NCBI GenBank assembly: GCA_023458555.1
Contig: JAEWYS010000006.1
Span: 1 to 64,000 of the forward strand
Length of the DNA: 64,000 bases
Direction: 5' to 3'
From: Bacteroidota bacterium
GTDB lineage: Bacteria; Bacteroidota; Bacteroidia; Cytophagales; Cytophagaceae
Under the pieces are notes generated by a model, which saw only the letters and a program-made list of their open reading frames with translations, was not told the origin of the DNA and searched no databases. The position numbers and the translations under genes are program-made. Position 1 is the stretch's first letter; each line of letters starts with the position of its first letter. Shown one piece after another: positions 24,027 to 33,009 of this stretch.

Positions 24027-24919
24027 GTGTAGTAACATCCCAGGGGGCAGTTTTTTTCGATACAGATGTCCCTGTTATCACAGCGCCATATGGACTTATA
24101 AATTTAGCCGAGTCGGCGAATTATCTGTTTGCTTTCTCTATAATTAACTTTAACAAGCTGCTTGTATATAATAAGTTAGATTATAGTCTTATCTACATTA
24201 TCGACGATGTTCGCACACCTGTATCGCCGCCGGCCTATACTGTTCACACTAACGCAAAGTGTGACGGTGAATTTTTGGCTTACACGGAGTATCACAGCTA
24301 TCCGTCTGATCACCCCGCCCCCGGTCCACGGAATTTGGTATATGTTCGTCCAGTTGATAATATAGCTGAGGTTATAACTATTAATGTTAACGATTACGGT
24401 TTTCCAGAAACATACTCCGCCGCGCCTTGGGGCGGATATGTGTATATATCCTCTTATGCTCCCGGGAATAACTATCTACTCAAAGTTAATCCGTTAAATA
24501 GTAGCGATTATGAACTTATTACTGTTCCGGGGGGTGCTCGATTTAGGGACATCTATATAATTAACAACAAGCTCTTTGCTAACAAATACAGAGCCGCAAA
24601 CGACTGGTATGTTAATGTTTACAATGTTGACAACATGTCTTTTATAAGAGACATGGACCTATATAGAGTAAGCACAGATAATACAGTCAATGTACGTTTT
24701 ATCCCCTTTGGCAATTACCTGAGATTTAACTCTCAGAACAACCAAATCACAAGGTATATTAACACTAATACCTTAATATCTTCAACTATAAAGAACTACC
24801 GCGACACCCGTGTCGCAAGCGGGAATTATATGTTTTCCGGATCGACCATATACTCCGTAAAACTAAGTACTTATCCCGGTGAGATTCTCAGCTATAACAA
24901 TACAATCATACAAGAATGA
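24023..24919 (+). CDS. Predicted beta-propeller-like fibre protein
   Basis: 298 residues of repeating strands with aromatic/Gly turns (about six segments such as GGYVYISSYAPGNNYLLKVNP), consistent with a propeller, though no family is recognised. It lies between a coiled-coil fibre protein and a repeat-bearing fibre and overlaps both neighbours by four bases. Host-receptor contact is a reasonable guess. Confidence 0.45.
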   Translation: MSVVTSQGAVFFDTDVPVITAPYGLINLAESANYLFAFSIINFNKLLVYNKLDYSLIYIIDDVRTPVSPPAYTVHTNAKCDGEFLAYTEYHSYPSDHPAPGPRNLVYVRPVDNIAEVITINVNDYGFPETYSAAPWGGYVYISSYAPGNNYLLKVNPLNSSDYELITVPGGARFRDIYIINNKLFANKYRAANDWYVNVYNVDNMSFIRDMDLYRVSTDNTVNVRFIPFGNYLRFNSQNNQITRYINTNTLISSTIKNYRDTRVASGNYMFSGSTIYSVKLSTYPGEILSYNNTIIQE

Positions 24920-25254
24920 CAGAATTACTATTATATACAGCAGAGAAAAACACATATATCCAAGACGCAAGCGGGTTTTGCGAGGGTATTCGATTTACCG
25001 ACAGCTCCGGCAATACACGTGTTACAATATTTTCACACAGCGTAATCGACCCATCGCAGCGAAAGGCAGAACTTGTATATAAAAAGTTCTTCGTTGCTCC
25101 GATTTCAGAGGAGTTAATATTTCTTGATTACAAGATTGTTGTTTTAGAAGGAGATGCATTTGCTCTGCTGATGAACAGCAGGGATAATCTTAGTTTATTG
25201 TCTGATTTTCATTATTCCACCATAAAGGAATTGGAGGGGTTGAACAATGGCTAA
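24916..25254 (+). CDS. Phage protein of unknown function, fibre region
   Basis: 112 residues (MTELLLYTAEKNTYIQDASG...), apparently beta-rich then helical at the end. Overlaps both neighbours in a tight chain, so it is probably expressed with the fibre genes, perhaps as a chaperone. Confidence 0.45.
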   Translation: MTELLLYTAEKNTYIQDASGFCEGIRFTDSSGNTRVTIFSHSVIDPSQRKAELVYKKFFVAPISEELIFLDYKIVVLEGDAFALLMNSRDNLSLLSDFHYSTIKELEGLNNG

Positions 25255-26482
25255 AAAAAGACTTCCTCGGTTTCTAAACAGCTCCGGAGATGAAAACATT
25301 ACCGGAAACTGGACATTTACATCAATTTTCACAGAATATATCCGGGCTGCCGTGAATCGTATCGTTTTGCGGTTTATTTATATAGCAAATGCGGTAAACT
25401 ATATTACAATACGTAATGCGGTTAATAATAACGACCCTGTGCTGTCAGTGGCTGATAGCACTACAACTAATACCGGCTTAAATCTCGAGATGAAAGGAAC
25501 CGGAGAGCTTGGTTTGTTCGGCTCTCAGTACAACAAGCCCACCGAGCATTTGCTGTCGCTCGAGGCAAATAAGGTTAAAACAAAGTATCGCGTTGTTGAT
25601 GCCGCTGTGCTGCCTGATGTTCCGGATATTAACGGGATTCAACTTGATGATAATTCAAAGTGGAGCGTTGATTTGTATACGTTCGAAACCTGCGCCCGTG
25701 AGGGGTATAAAGGGGCAATTGTAGCAGATACGAACTATGTATACACCTGCATTGCTGATAATACATGGGTTCGTGACAGTCGTAGCTATGTTTTAAAAGA
25801 GGTGGGAAAAGGGCTTTCTGAAAATAATTACACTACAACTGAAAAAAATAAGCTGGCTGGGATAGAATCTAATGCTCAAGCCAACGTGCAAGCTGACTGG
25901 GGGGCCGAGTCGGGGCCGTCGGCGATTGCTAATAAACCGGAGTCATTTCCTCCAGCTGAACACTCGCATAGCTGGGAATCTGTTACCGGTAAACCCGATG
26001 AGTTTACGCCTGCCTCGCATTCACACAGTTGGGGAAGTGTCACAGGCAAACCGTCTGTATTTCCTCCGGAGGCGCATAGCCACGACGATCGGTATGCTGG
26101 TAAAATTAAACTATCCGGGGAAATTACATTTTCTTCCGACGATCAGCTCGTTGAGCTGGATCGGATTCAACTACCCGATAACTATATATCCGGCATAGCT
26201 GTTCTGAGCGCTGTTAAGGTATCAGGACCCTCTGCGCAAGCTATAGGGAGCATTAAATCGGGACCATTTTTCTTTGTTATTAACCAGGCCACCTCTTGGA
26301 CTAATGCTCCGACTAGTCCAGGTCAGTTTCAGGGATTTTCCGAATCAGGATCAGGCACACCGCAATTAGAGTTTTCTATCGACGGATCAGATATTGTTGT
26401 TTCTGTTCGTAATAATACAAGCAACAACACCGGGGATACACTCAACATCAATGTTGTAATAAGTCTTTTAAATACGCTATAG
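25247..26482 (+). CDS. Tail fibre with His/Ser/Gly-rich repeats
   Basis: 411 residues. The N-terminal 110 residues are beta-rich. Residues 230-285 carry three copies of HSHSWxSVTGKPxxFxPxxHSH-type repeats, as in phage fibre-2 repeats. The C-terminal domain (about 290-411) is beta-rich. Fibres of this kind decide host range. No VR copy of the DGR template was found in it by eye. Confidence 0.7.
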   Translation: MAKKRLPRFLNSSGDENITGNWTFTSIFTEYIRAAVNRIVLRFIYIANAVNYITIRNAVNNNDPVLSVADSTTTNTGLNLEMKGTGELGLFGSQYNKPTEHLLSLEANKVKTKYRVVDAAVLPDVPDINGIQLDDNSKWSVDLYTFETCAREGYKGAIVADTNYVYTCIADNTWVRDSRSYVLKEVGKGLSENNYTTTEKNKLAGIESNAQANVQADWGAESGPSAIANKPESFPPAEHSHSWESVTGKPDEFTPASHSHSWGSVTGKPSVFPPEAHSHDDRYAGKIKLSGEITFSSDDQLVELDRIQLPDNYISGIAVLSAVKVSGPSAQAIGSIKSGPFFFVINQATSWTNAPTSPGQFQGFSESGSGTPQLEFSIDGSDIVVSVRNNTSNNTGDTLNINVVISLLNTL

Positions 26483-26487
26483 CAAAA

Positions 26488-27378
26488 ATGGCACGATCAA
26501 TACCTGAAATATACAATGCTATCATAGCGGAAAAAGAAAATCAAACATCACTCAACGTTTACGGCCCTGCTGGCGATTCGTTCGAGACCTTTCTTTCTGA
26601 TCTTACTTCACAAAGCAAGGTTGCAATCTGGCGGCTTTGGGTCTTTATATTCTCCTGTGCTCAGTATGTTCATGAAACATTCTGGGATATCAAACAGGCA
26701 GAAATCGAAGAAGTAGTGTCCAAAGCCGCCGTGGGGAATTTCCCTTGGTTGCAGGATTTTATTTTCAGGTTTCAATATTCAGAGACTACACCGCAAGTTA
26801 TCGAGCTTATTGATTTTGTGCCAACATACCCGGTTGTTGATCCATCACTCAGAATTATTACCGCTTGTTCGCTGCGTCAAAACACCAATATGTTAATAGA
26901 AGCCAAAGTGGCGCGTGGTGAAGCTCCGAATTTGCAGCCACTCACCGCCGATCAAATTCTTATGCTTCAAGGCTATCTGGATCGGGGTGGCTTCGCTGGT
27001 CCCAAAGTGAAAGTAAGCAGCAGGTTTCCCGATCGTCTCAAGATCGAAGCTGATGTGTATTACGCCATAGGTTATAGTCCATCATGGGTGAAAGGCCAGG
27101 TGATAGCGGCCATAGACAACTATCTTGCAACTTATACCAGAGACAATTTTAACGGGACATTCTTAATCACTGATCTTATAGCTAAAATAAGATCAGTGGA
27201 AGGAGTGGCAGATGTGCAACTTCATTACGTAGGTTTTAGGCTAGCTGAGCAATCAGTTGAAGATTTGTTGCCAGTTATCCGATTGTATAATCCTGCTGCT
27301 GGATACATGATAAGTGAAGATACAGTCGGGCATACTTTGTTAGATACATTAATAATGAGGAGGCCCGGTGAGTTATGA
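26488..27378 (+). CDS. Baseplate J-like protein (gp47-like)
   Basis: 296 residues. The N-terminal helix and TSQSKVAIWRLWVFIFSCAQYVHETFWD segment, the central R/G-rich KVSSRFPDRLKIEADVYY strand and the C-terminal ITDLIAKIRSVEGVADVQL end fit the gp47/baseplate J family. It follows, rather than precedes, the fibre genes. Overlaps the next gene by four bases. Confidence 0.65.
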   Translation: MARSIPEIYNAIIAEKENQTSLNVYGPAGDSFETFLSDLTSQSKVAIWRLWVFIFSCAQYVHETFWDIKQAEIEEVVSKAAVGNFPWLQDFIFRFQYSETTPQVIELIDFVPTYPVVDPSLRIITACSLRQNTNMLIEAKVARGEAPNLQPLTADQILMLQGYLDRGGFAGPKVKVSSRFPDRLKIEADVYYAIGYSPSWVKGQVIAAIDNYLATYTRDNFNGTFLITDLIAKIRSVEGVADVQLHYVGFRLAEQSVEDLLPVIRLYNPAAGYMISEDTVGHTLLDTLIMRRPGEL

Positions 27379-27863
27379 GCTTGTTTAATCTTTCTTTTTT
27401 TAAACTCATAGAGGACAATCTTCCGGTCCGGATCAAATGGAAGGGTGTCCGACACAAAGCACTGCTTTATGCTTTTATCAGACCCATAGAGCAGCTACGC
27501 AATAACATATTCAATACATATGTACCGGATGTGATGGAGAGAGCAAAATACAACGGCAGAGTCATGGTCATGGAGGCAGTGCTTAATAAAGTCATGAATA
27601 CCACTGATGTTGTTGTTCAAAACAACGAGATTGATATTGATGGGTTTTGGATTGGGGAAGAAACAGACCCGCTCACTTCTTTTATTAGTGACGATAATGA
27701 AATAGAAGACTATATCGGAATTAGTTATCTGATTGGCCAAAGCAATTTTACTATATATATACCCATGGAGCTTGATAACGATGATGATCGCAATGTGATT
27801 GCAGATTATGTTGAGAAAATCAAGGTTTATGGGCCTTCATATGATATTCAATTACTACCATGA
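27375..27863 (+). CDS. Baseplate/tail protein (gp48-like position)
   Basis: 162 residues. Starts LFNLSFFKLIEDNLPVRIKWKG, then helices and an acidic end. Its place after the J-like gene matches the gp48/gpI tail protein, but no motif confirms it. Overlaps neighbours by four bases on each side. Confidence 0.5.
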   Translation: MSLFNLSFFKLIEDNLPVRIKWKGVRHKALLYAFIRPIEQLRNNIFNTYVPDVMERAKYNGRVMVMEAVLNKVMNTTDVVVQNNEIDIDGFWIGEETDPLTSFISDDNEIEDYIGISYLIGQSNFTIYIPMELDNDDDRNVIADYVEKIKVYGPSYDIQLLP

Positions 27864-28660
27864 AAGGAATAAAAACAACAAACATTACTACAGGGGTCCG
27901 AATGCCCTTTGGAAAGCGTTCTTTAGACTATCTTCAATCTTCATATAAGGATACTATTGCTGAGTTATGTAGAGCTGTCGGAATCGTAGATACGGCAACA
28001 GTTTTGCATGGCTGTGATGTAACAGTTGATGGAGATAATTATACATACTCTTCCGGGGCTATATGTTACAACGGAGAAGTGTATAAGGTGGAGGCTGGGG
28101 CGCTTACTGTGGAGCCAGGTCATACAGCGGTGTGGGTAATTGTTACAGAATTTCCCTCCAGTCTAAACCCTGTGCTTTTCTCAGATGGAAATTTGAGAGA
28201 TGTACATTACGAAAACAAAATGATTCTCCAGTCCGGAGCATCCGGCAGCGGTGTGGCGGATTGGAATGAGGTGGCAAGAAGATATGTGCAGGAATATATC
28301 GATTCTCCAACTGTTAACGCCTCAAATATTACGACTCCCACTGCTCGGCTCAACTGTCAGCGGCATAATGAGGCTGTTAAAATAACATTTAAAGTAACGG
28401 GTCGATGGGGAACGGGGAATGGGTATAGCTTTCGGATTAAGGTCCCAGAAAGGTTTCATTTTAAACGGGAGTCCGGCCATGCTTTGTTTGTTCAAAGTGG
28501 CGTTACAGTTCCCGCTATTGTAGGGGATTATCAGGTTTATAGTATTTTCTACAACGGAGACACCTATGAACTAAACCTTGCAGCTGGAGGCGATGCCGGT
28601 CCAGGAGATGGAAACGAGGTAATTCAGATTGTTGGCGAAATATCTGGAATAACAGTATGA
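27860..28660 (+). CDS. Tail tip/receptor-binding candidate
   Basis: 266 residues. The N-terminal segment (GVRMPFGKRSLDYLQSSYKD) and the SGAICYNGEVYKVEAG strand pattern are common in Bacteroidota phage tip proteins. The C-terminal domain is beta-rich with an Asp/Gly/Pro-rich loop (GGDAGPGDGNE). Last structural gene before the methylase. Confidence 0.5.
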   Translation: MKGIKTTNITTGVRMPFGKRSLDYLQSSYKDTIAELCRAVGIVDTATVLHGCDVTVDGDNYTYSSGAICYNGEVYKVEAGALTVEPGHTAVWVIVTEFPSSLNPVLFSDGNLRDVHYENKMILQSGASGSGVADWNEVARRYVQEYIDSPTVNASNITTPTARLNCQRHNEAVKITFKVTGRWGTGNGYSFRIKVPERFHFKRESGHALFVQSGVTVPAIVGDYQVYSIFYNGDTYELNLAAGGDAGPGDGNEVIQIVGEISGITV

Positions 28661-29442
28661 AAACACCAATAAGTTATTACGGAGGTAAGCAAACCATGTT
28701 AAAACACATCCTTCCATTAATCCCTGAACATAAGTTGTATTGTGAACCGTTTTGCGGAGGCGCAGCAGTGTTTTTTGCAAAAGATAAATCTCCGATTGAG
28801 GTTATAAACGACCTGAATGGCGATGTCGTTAATTTTTACAAAGTCTGCAAACAGGATTTTGCAGTGTTGCGCATGTTGATTCAGCAAACGCCGCATAGTA
28901 GGAAGGTACATCGTGAATCGGAGTTTATTTTAAAGAATCCGGAAGCTTTTTCGGATATCAGGCGCGCCTGGGCATTTTGGGTTCAGGCTAATATGTCTTT
29001 CTCTTCTCAGATTTTTGGCGGTTACGCTTATGAACGAAAAAGTGTAGGAACCGTCCGAAAAACGAGTAGCAAAAAACAGGTGTTCAACAAAGAGATTCCG
29101 AAACGATTTGATTTGGTTGATATAGAGTGCAATGATGCGCTGAAAGTAATCAAAAGTAGAGACACGGAGGATACATTTTTTTACGTTGATCCACCGTATT
29201 ATAATAGCGACTGTGGGTATTATGCTGGGTATTCAATAGAGAACTTTGTGGGTTTGCTTGAGGCACTTGAGCAGGTAAAAGGGAAGTTTCTACTCAGTAG
29301 TTATCCGTCAGAGGTGTTATCTGAGTTCTCAATGCGTAACAACTGGAATACTCACTCAATCAGCAAGAAAGTTGCTGTTACAAGGCTTACGAAGAAGACA
29401 AAAACGGAAGTTTTAACAGCTAATTACAAATTAGTTGCTTGA
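28657..29442 (+). CDS. DNA adenine methyltransferase (D12 class)
   Basis: 261 residues. The N-terminal SYYGGKQTMLKHIL SAM-binding motif, the EPFCGGAAVFF loop and the catalytic DPPYYNS at Asp178 identify a Dam/D12-class N6-adenine methylase. It has the Mu mom position (last gene, right end), so it probably modifies phage DNA against host restriction. The start overlaps the previous gene by four bases. Confidence 0.85.
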   Translation: MKTPISYYGGKQTMLKHILPLIPEHKLYCEPFCGGAAVFFAKDKSPIEVINDLNGDVVNFYKVCKQDFAVLRMLIQQTPHSRKVHRESEFILKNPEAFSDIRRAWAFWVQANMSFSSQIFGGYAYERKSVGTVRKTSSKKQVFNKEIPKRFDLVDIECNDALKVIKSRDTEDTFFYVDPPYYNSDCGYYAGYSIENFVGLLEALEQVKGKFLLSSYPSEVLSEFSMRNNWNTHSISKKVAVTRLTKKTKTEVLTANYKLVA

Positions 29443-29464
29443 TTAGATACTGTATAAAGTTAGT

Positions 29465-29640
29465 AAAAGTACTTTGGATTGCATAATAAAAATTGTGCTT
29501 TTTTATCCTCAAAAGCCTGATTTTGTTCAGGCTTTTTTGCTGTTAAAATGCAATTTTATCGTTGTTTAAATGGTGTTGAAATATGTGCTTTCGAATTTGT
29601 AAAATATGTACTTTTGATTTTGCGATTATCAGAACACCAA
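29465..29640. repeat. Mu-type right-end repeats (putative transposase sites)
   Basis: Two 22-base repeats at 29579-29600 and 29602-29623 match at 18 of 22 positions, both opening AAATATGT, and lie 23 bases apart. Two looser copies of the core (GTACTTT near 29469, GTGCTTT near 29495) lie further left. Tandem 22-bp sites near a phage end are the arrangement of Mu R1/R2/R3 sites bound by MuA. The end itself is probably just right of 29623; the CA at 29635-29636 is one candidate. Confidence 0.6.
29511..29538 (+). terminator. Rho-independent terminator of the rightward operon
   Basis: Stem AAAAGCCTGA (29511-29520) / TCAGGCTTTT (29527-29536) with a six-base loop followed by further T. About 70 bases after the methylase stop, it ends the late transcript. 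Confidence 0.85.
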
Positions 29641-29753
29641 TATAGGGCGCTGTCCGGCATTTTTTCTTTTTTCCGGTGATAATTTGTTTTTATTTTGCTT
29701 TCAACCCTTACTGCAAAAGAAGGTTTGATTTTTGCTTAACATCACATTTGATC

Positions 29754-30545
29754 ATGTACATCGATTCGCACGCCCATATTTACAACGAACAATTCAAAGA
29801 CCAGCTCGCTGAAGCTGTTGATACAGCCCTGGCTTCCGGGGTCGGCAAAATATACATGCCCAATGTCAATGTGGATTCCATTGATGCCATGCTGGAAGCA
29901 GAGCATCGCTATCCGGATGTCTGCATACCCATGATGGGCCTGCATCCCTGCGATGTTAAAAAAGGATTTGAAAAAGATCTGTATGTGGTTGAAGACTGGC
30001 TCTCAAAGCGGACATTTGCCGCCATTGGCGAAATGGGACTTGATTACTACTGGGACGAGAGTTTCAGAGAGGAGCAAAAGGAAGCCTTTCGCATACAGGT
30101 AGAGCTGGCCATAAAATACAAGCTGCCAATTGTATTGCATACCAGGAATGCCAACCGGGACGCTATCGATCTGGTAAGCAGCCTCAAATCCGATTCACTC
30201 AGAGGTATTTTCCATTGTTTTTCCGGTACGGTGGAAGAAGCAAAGGAAATGATTGCTCTCGATTTTCTGCTTGGGATAGGCGGAGTGATAACCTTTAAAA
30301 ACGGTGGTCTGGACAAAGTGCTTCCTGATCTTCCCGCCGAATCAATGGTGCTGGAAACAGATTGTCCCTACCTGGCTCCGGTACCATACCGGGGCAAGCG
30401 CAATGAGCCATCATATATTCCGCTGATTGCTTCAAAATTATCTGAGCTGATGCGAATCAGCACAGACGAAATAAAGGAAATCACTACCCGAAACGCTCTT
30501 GCTGTTTTCAAAGCAGTAAATAGTCCGGAGATAAAAAATGAATAA
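29754..30545 (+). CDS. tatD: TatD-family metal-dependent DNase/hydrolase
   Basis: 263 residues from ATG 29754. The TatD signature is complete: SHAHIY at the N-terminus with the first metal histidines, GEMGLDYYW, VLHTRN, FHCFSGT and ETDCPYLAP near the C-terminus. It is a cytosolic metal-dependent nuclease or hydrolase. It is the first host gene beyond the prophage; its upstream region is shortened to about 110 bases by the insertion. Confidence 0.9.
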   Translation: MYIDSHAHIYNEQFKDQLAEAVDTALASGVGKIYMPNVNVDSIDAMLEAEHRYPDVCIPMMGLHPCDVKKGFEKDLYVVEDWLSKRTFAAIGEMGLDYYWDESFREEQKEAFRIQVELAIKYKLPIVLHTRNANRDAIDLVSSLKSDSLRGIFHCFSGTVEEAKEMIALDFLLGIGGVITFKNGGLDKVLPDLPAESMVLETDCPYLAPVPYRGKRNEPSYIPLIASKLSELMRISTDEIKEITTRNALAVFKAVNSPEIKNE

Positions 30546-30615
30546 AAAAGGTCTGATTTACGTTAAATTAAAGCAACATTGCGGGTAGTACAGACCAATT
30601 CCCGGAGCACAGAAC

Positions 30616-31452
30616 ATGAAAATCATACTTGTATTATCAATAACACTTCTTTTCAGTCTTACAGCCTGCGGACAGACCGCTGAAAAGCCTGAAAGCACAA
30701 AACAAACCAATATCATGGACAAAGCGACAACAAGCAAAATGCAGGTAGAAATATGGAGCGACATTATGTGTCCCTTCTGCTATATCGGAAAACGTCATTA
30801 TGAAGAGGCATTGAACAGGTTTGCCGACAGAGAAGCTATCGAAATCGTCTGGAAGAGCTTTCAGCTTGATCCGGACATACCAACAGCGATTTCCAAGCCA
30901 ATAAATGTGTATGAGTATCTTGCCAACCGCAAAGGAATGTCTTATGATCAGTCTGTGCGCATGCATCAGAATGTAACAGAAATGGCACGAAAAGCCGGAT
31001 TAGAGTATAATTTTGACAAAGCCGTCACTGCCAACTCGTTTGATGCGCACAAAGTCATTCAGCTGGCCAAAGCAAAAGGCCTCGGAGATGCTATAGAAGA
31101 GCGCTTCTTTAAAGCATACTTCACCGAAGGAAGAAATCTGGCAGACAGCACAACTCTGGCAGAGCTTGGCAGCGATATCGGGCTGGACAGAGAAGAGGTG
31201 CTGCATGCGCTGAAAGACGATCGCTATGCTTATCTCGTTAATCAGGATATTATGGAGGCAAGGCAAATCGGAGTCACAGGTGTTCCGTTCTTTGTTTTTA
31301 ACCGCAAATATGCCGTATCCGGCGCTCAGCCGGCCGATGCGTTCCTCAAAACCATTGAAAAAGCATACGCAGAATGGCGTCGGGACAATCCCCGTACAAA
31401 ACTGGATATCAGCAGCGGTCCTGCCTGTACCCCGGAAGGCCTGTGCGAATAG
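30616..31452 (+). CDS. DsbA-family (FrnE-like) oxidoreductase lipoprotein
   Basis: 278 residues. Lipobox LTAC (Cys19 or so) and linker, then a DsbA/FrnE fold with CPFC active site at Cys52-Cys55 (DIMCPFCYIGKRHYE), the helical insert, and the cis-Pro loop TGVPFFVFN. FrnE members act as dithiol oxidoreductases. The lipoprotein signal puts it in the periplasm, unusual for FrnE-type proteins, which are mostly cytosolic. Confidence 0.85.
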   Translation: MKIILVLSITLLFSLTACGQTAEKPESTKQTNIMDKATTSKMQVEIWSDIMCPFCYIGKRHYEEALNRFADREAIEIVWKSFQLDPDIPTAISKPINVYEYLANRKGMSYDQSVRMHQNVTEMARKAGLEYNFDKAVTANSFDAHKVIQLAKAKGLGDAIEERFFKAYFTEGRNLADSTTLAELGSDIGLDREEVLHALKDDRYAYLVNQDIMEARQIGVTGVPFFVFNRKYAVSGAQPADAFLKTIEKAYAEWRRDNPRTKLDISSGPACTPEGLCE

Positions 31453-31547
31453 CAGAAGCACTGGCAGGCAGCTGCTGCCCGGCTGTATACAAGATCAGCA
31501 ATAATAGCTGCCTGTCTCTGTTTTTATGATCCGCCGAATCATCAACA

Positions 31548-32687
31548 ATGAATACAAACCTCTCATTACGTAGCATGGCCGGATTCAGCTTATTCATCCT
31601 GATTACCCTATTGCTGCCGGCCGGCCGGACACAGGCTCAAATCCTGAAGCCCGGCTTTGATATCGACGAATATATTGAGCTTCTCAAGCTGACTTCCAAA
31701 AACAGTGATCTTGAGTTTGGCAAGGATATGCCTATGCCTGATCACTTTTTGCTTCAATACCGCTCCGCTGCCATGGGGCTGGACAACGCCTGGGAATTGT
31801 GGATCAATACAGACAGCAGCATTGCGGCCATCAGCTTGCGGGGCTCTACCGGCAATACCGAAAGCTGGCTGGCCAATTTTTATTCTGCCATGGTACCAGC
31901 CACCGGCTATCTGGTATTAAGTCCGGCAGATACCTTTCATTATCAGCTGGCAGAACATACTCAGGCCGCAGTGCATACAGGATGGCTGCTGGGCATGGCT
32001 TATCTGAGCAAAGAAATTGTACCCCGGATAGACTCATGCCATACGCAGGGGATCCGGGATTTTTACATTACCGGCCACAGTCAGGGAGGCGCTATAGGAT
32101 ATCTGCTTACTTCCTACGTATATCATCTTCAGTTAAACGGTCAGCTCCCTGCCGATATCCGGTTCAAGACATACTGCAGCGCCGGCCCCAAGCCCGGCAA
32201 CCTGCATTTTGCCTATGCTTACGAAACACTGACACAGGAAGGCTGGTCATACAATATTGTAAACTCTGCTGACTGGGTACCGGAAATGCCTTTTTCGGTG
32301 CAGACCATTCACGATCTCAACGAAGTCAATCCTTTCCAGAATGCCAGAGGCATGATCAGAAAGCAGAAATTTCCGAAACGCCTGGCATTTCGCATGATGT
32401 ACAACCGGCTGACCCGGCCTGCCGAAAAGGCGCAGCGCAATTACCAAAAATACCTGGGTACCGTGATGTCCGGACAGATACGAAAGCATCTGCATGAATT
32501 CAGTCCACCAGTCTATTGCTCCAGCAATGACTATGTCCGTACCGGAGCATCCGTTATTTTAAATGGCGACACCGAGTACATTAAGCAGTTTCCCGCTGAT
32601 AAGCAAAAAATAATGAATCAGCATTCTTTCTATGCCTACCTGTTTCTGGCCCGGCAATTAAAAACCGCAAAGGAAGAGAAAAAATAA
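31548..32687 (+). CDS. Secreted lipase (class 3 alpha/beta hydrolase)
   Basis: 379 residues with a signal peptide (SLFILITLLLPAGRTQAQ). The nucleophile elbow TGHSQGGAIGYLL holds Ser178, and AGPKPGNLHFAYAYE and the VNSADWVPEMPF motif (acid residue) are the lipase 3 pattern. Likely hydrolyses lipids or esters in the periplasm or outside. Confidence 0.85.
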   Translation: MNTNLSLRSMAGFSLFILITLLLPAGRTQAQILKPGFDIDEYIELLKLTSKNSDLEFGKDMPMPDHFLLQYRSAAMGLDNAWELWINTDSSIAAISLRGSTGNTESWLANFYSAMVPATGYLVLSPADTFHYQLAEHTQAAVHTGWLLGMAYLSKEIVPRIDSCHTQGIRDFYITGHSQGGAIGYLLTSYVYHLQLNGQLPADIRFKTYCSAGPKPGNLHFAYAYETLTQEGWSYNIVNSADWVPEMPFSVQTIHDLNEVNPFQNARGMIRKQKFPKRLAFRMMYNRLTRPAEKAQRNYQKYLGTVMSGQIRKHLHEFSPPVYCSSNDYVRTGASVILNGDTEYIKQFPADKQKIMNQHSFYAYLFLARQLKTAKEEKK

Positions 32688-33009
32688 TTTCTCTTCCCAG
32701 AGCAGCATTACTGCTTATACAATCATTTACAGGAAAAAAGCGGGACCCTGAAAACGGGATTATGTCATCCGGCAAAACCCGGACTACCATTTCGAAGTAT
32801 ATATGAGATGTACTACTTCTTTTTTGCAAAACGGTGATGTAAACATTTTTATCCGGAATTCGGCATTCATTAAATACTGAATCAATTTTATTGAATCGGG
32901 ACGGGCAATGCACGATAACATGCTGCATTGAGCCAGTCCGGGATTATCACTTATTAGAACAGGAAGTATTCGCTCTGTATCATCAAATTATAAAAATGTA
33001 CTGTTGTCC
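32688..33009. other. Intergenic region upstream of prpD
   Basis: About 320 bases without a convincing gene. It holds several short inverted repeats but no clear terminator or TAnnTTTG promoter that I can defend. The prpDBC promoter should lie here. Confidence 0.4.

Larger units (their letters stand above)
1..29640. mobile_element. Mu-like transposable prophage carrying a DGR (left part outside window)
   Basis: Gene content is that of a Mu-type myovirus: GemA/gp16-like, gp36-like (DUF1320), gpG-like and gpF-like proteins, a portal, a ClpP-type protease with scaffold, a contractile sheath and tube, gp46/gp47-type baseplate proteins, and a DNA methylase at the right end where Mu has mom. No integrase lies inside and the right flank is an intact tatD gene, as expected for transposition. 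The left end, including the expected transposase and repressor, lies before base 1. The right end is placed between the last repeat (about 29624) and tatD (29754) and is not resolved to the base. Bacteroides hankyphage is a known Mu-like phage with a DGR, so this may be a relative. Confidence 0.88.

Noticed and set aside
25247..26482. Second DGR target in the tail fibre
   Set aside because: No stretch matching the TR 3' end (positions 190-211) was found in this or the other fibre genes by eye.
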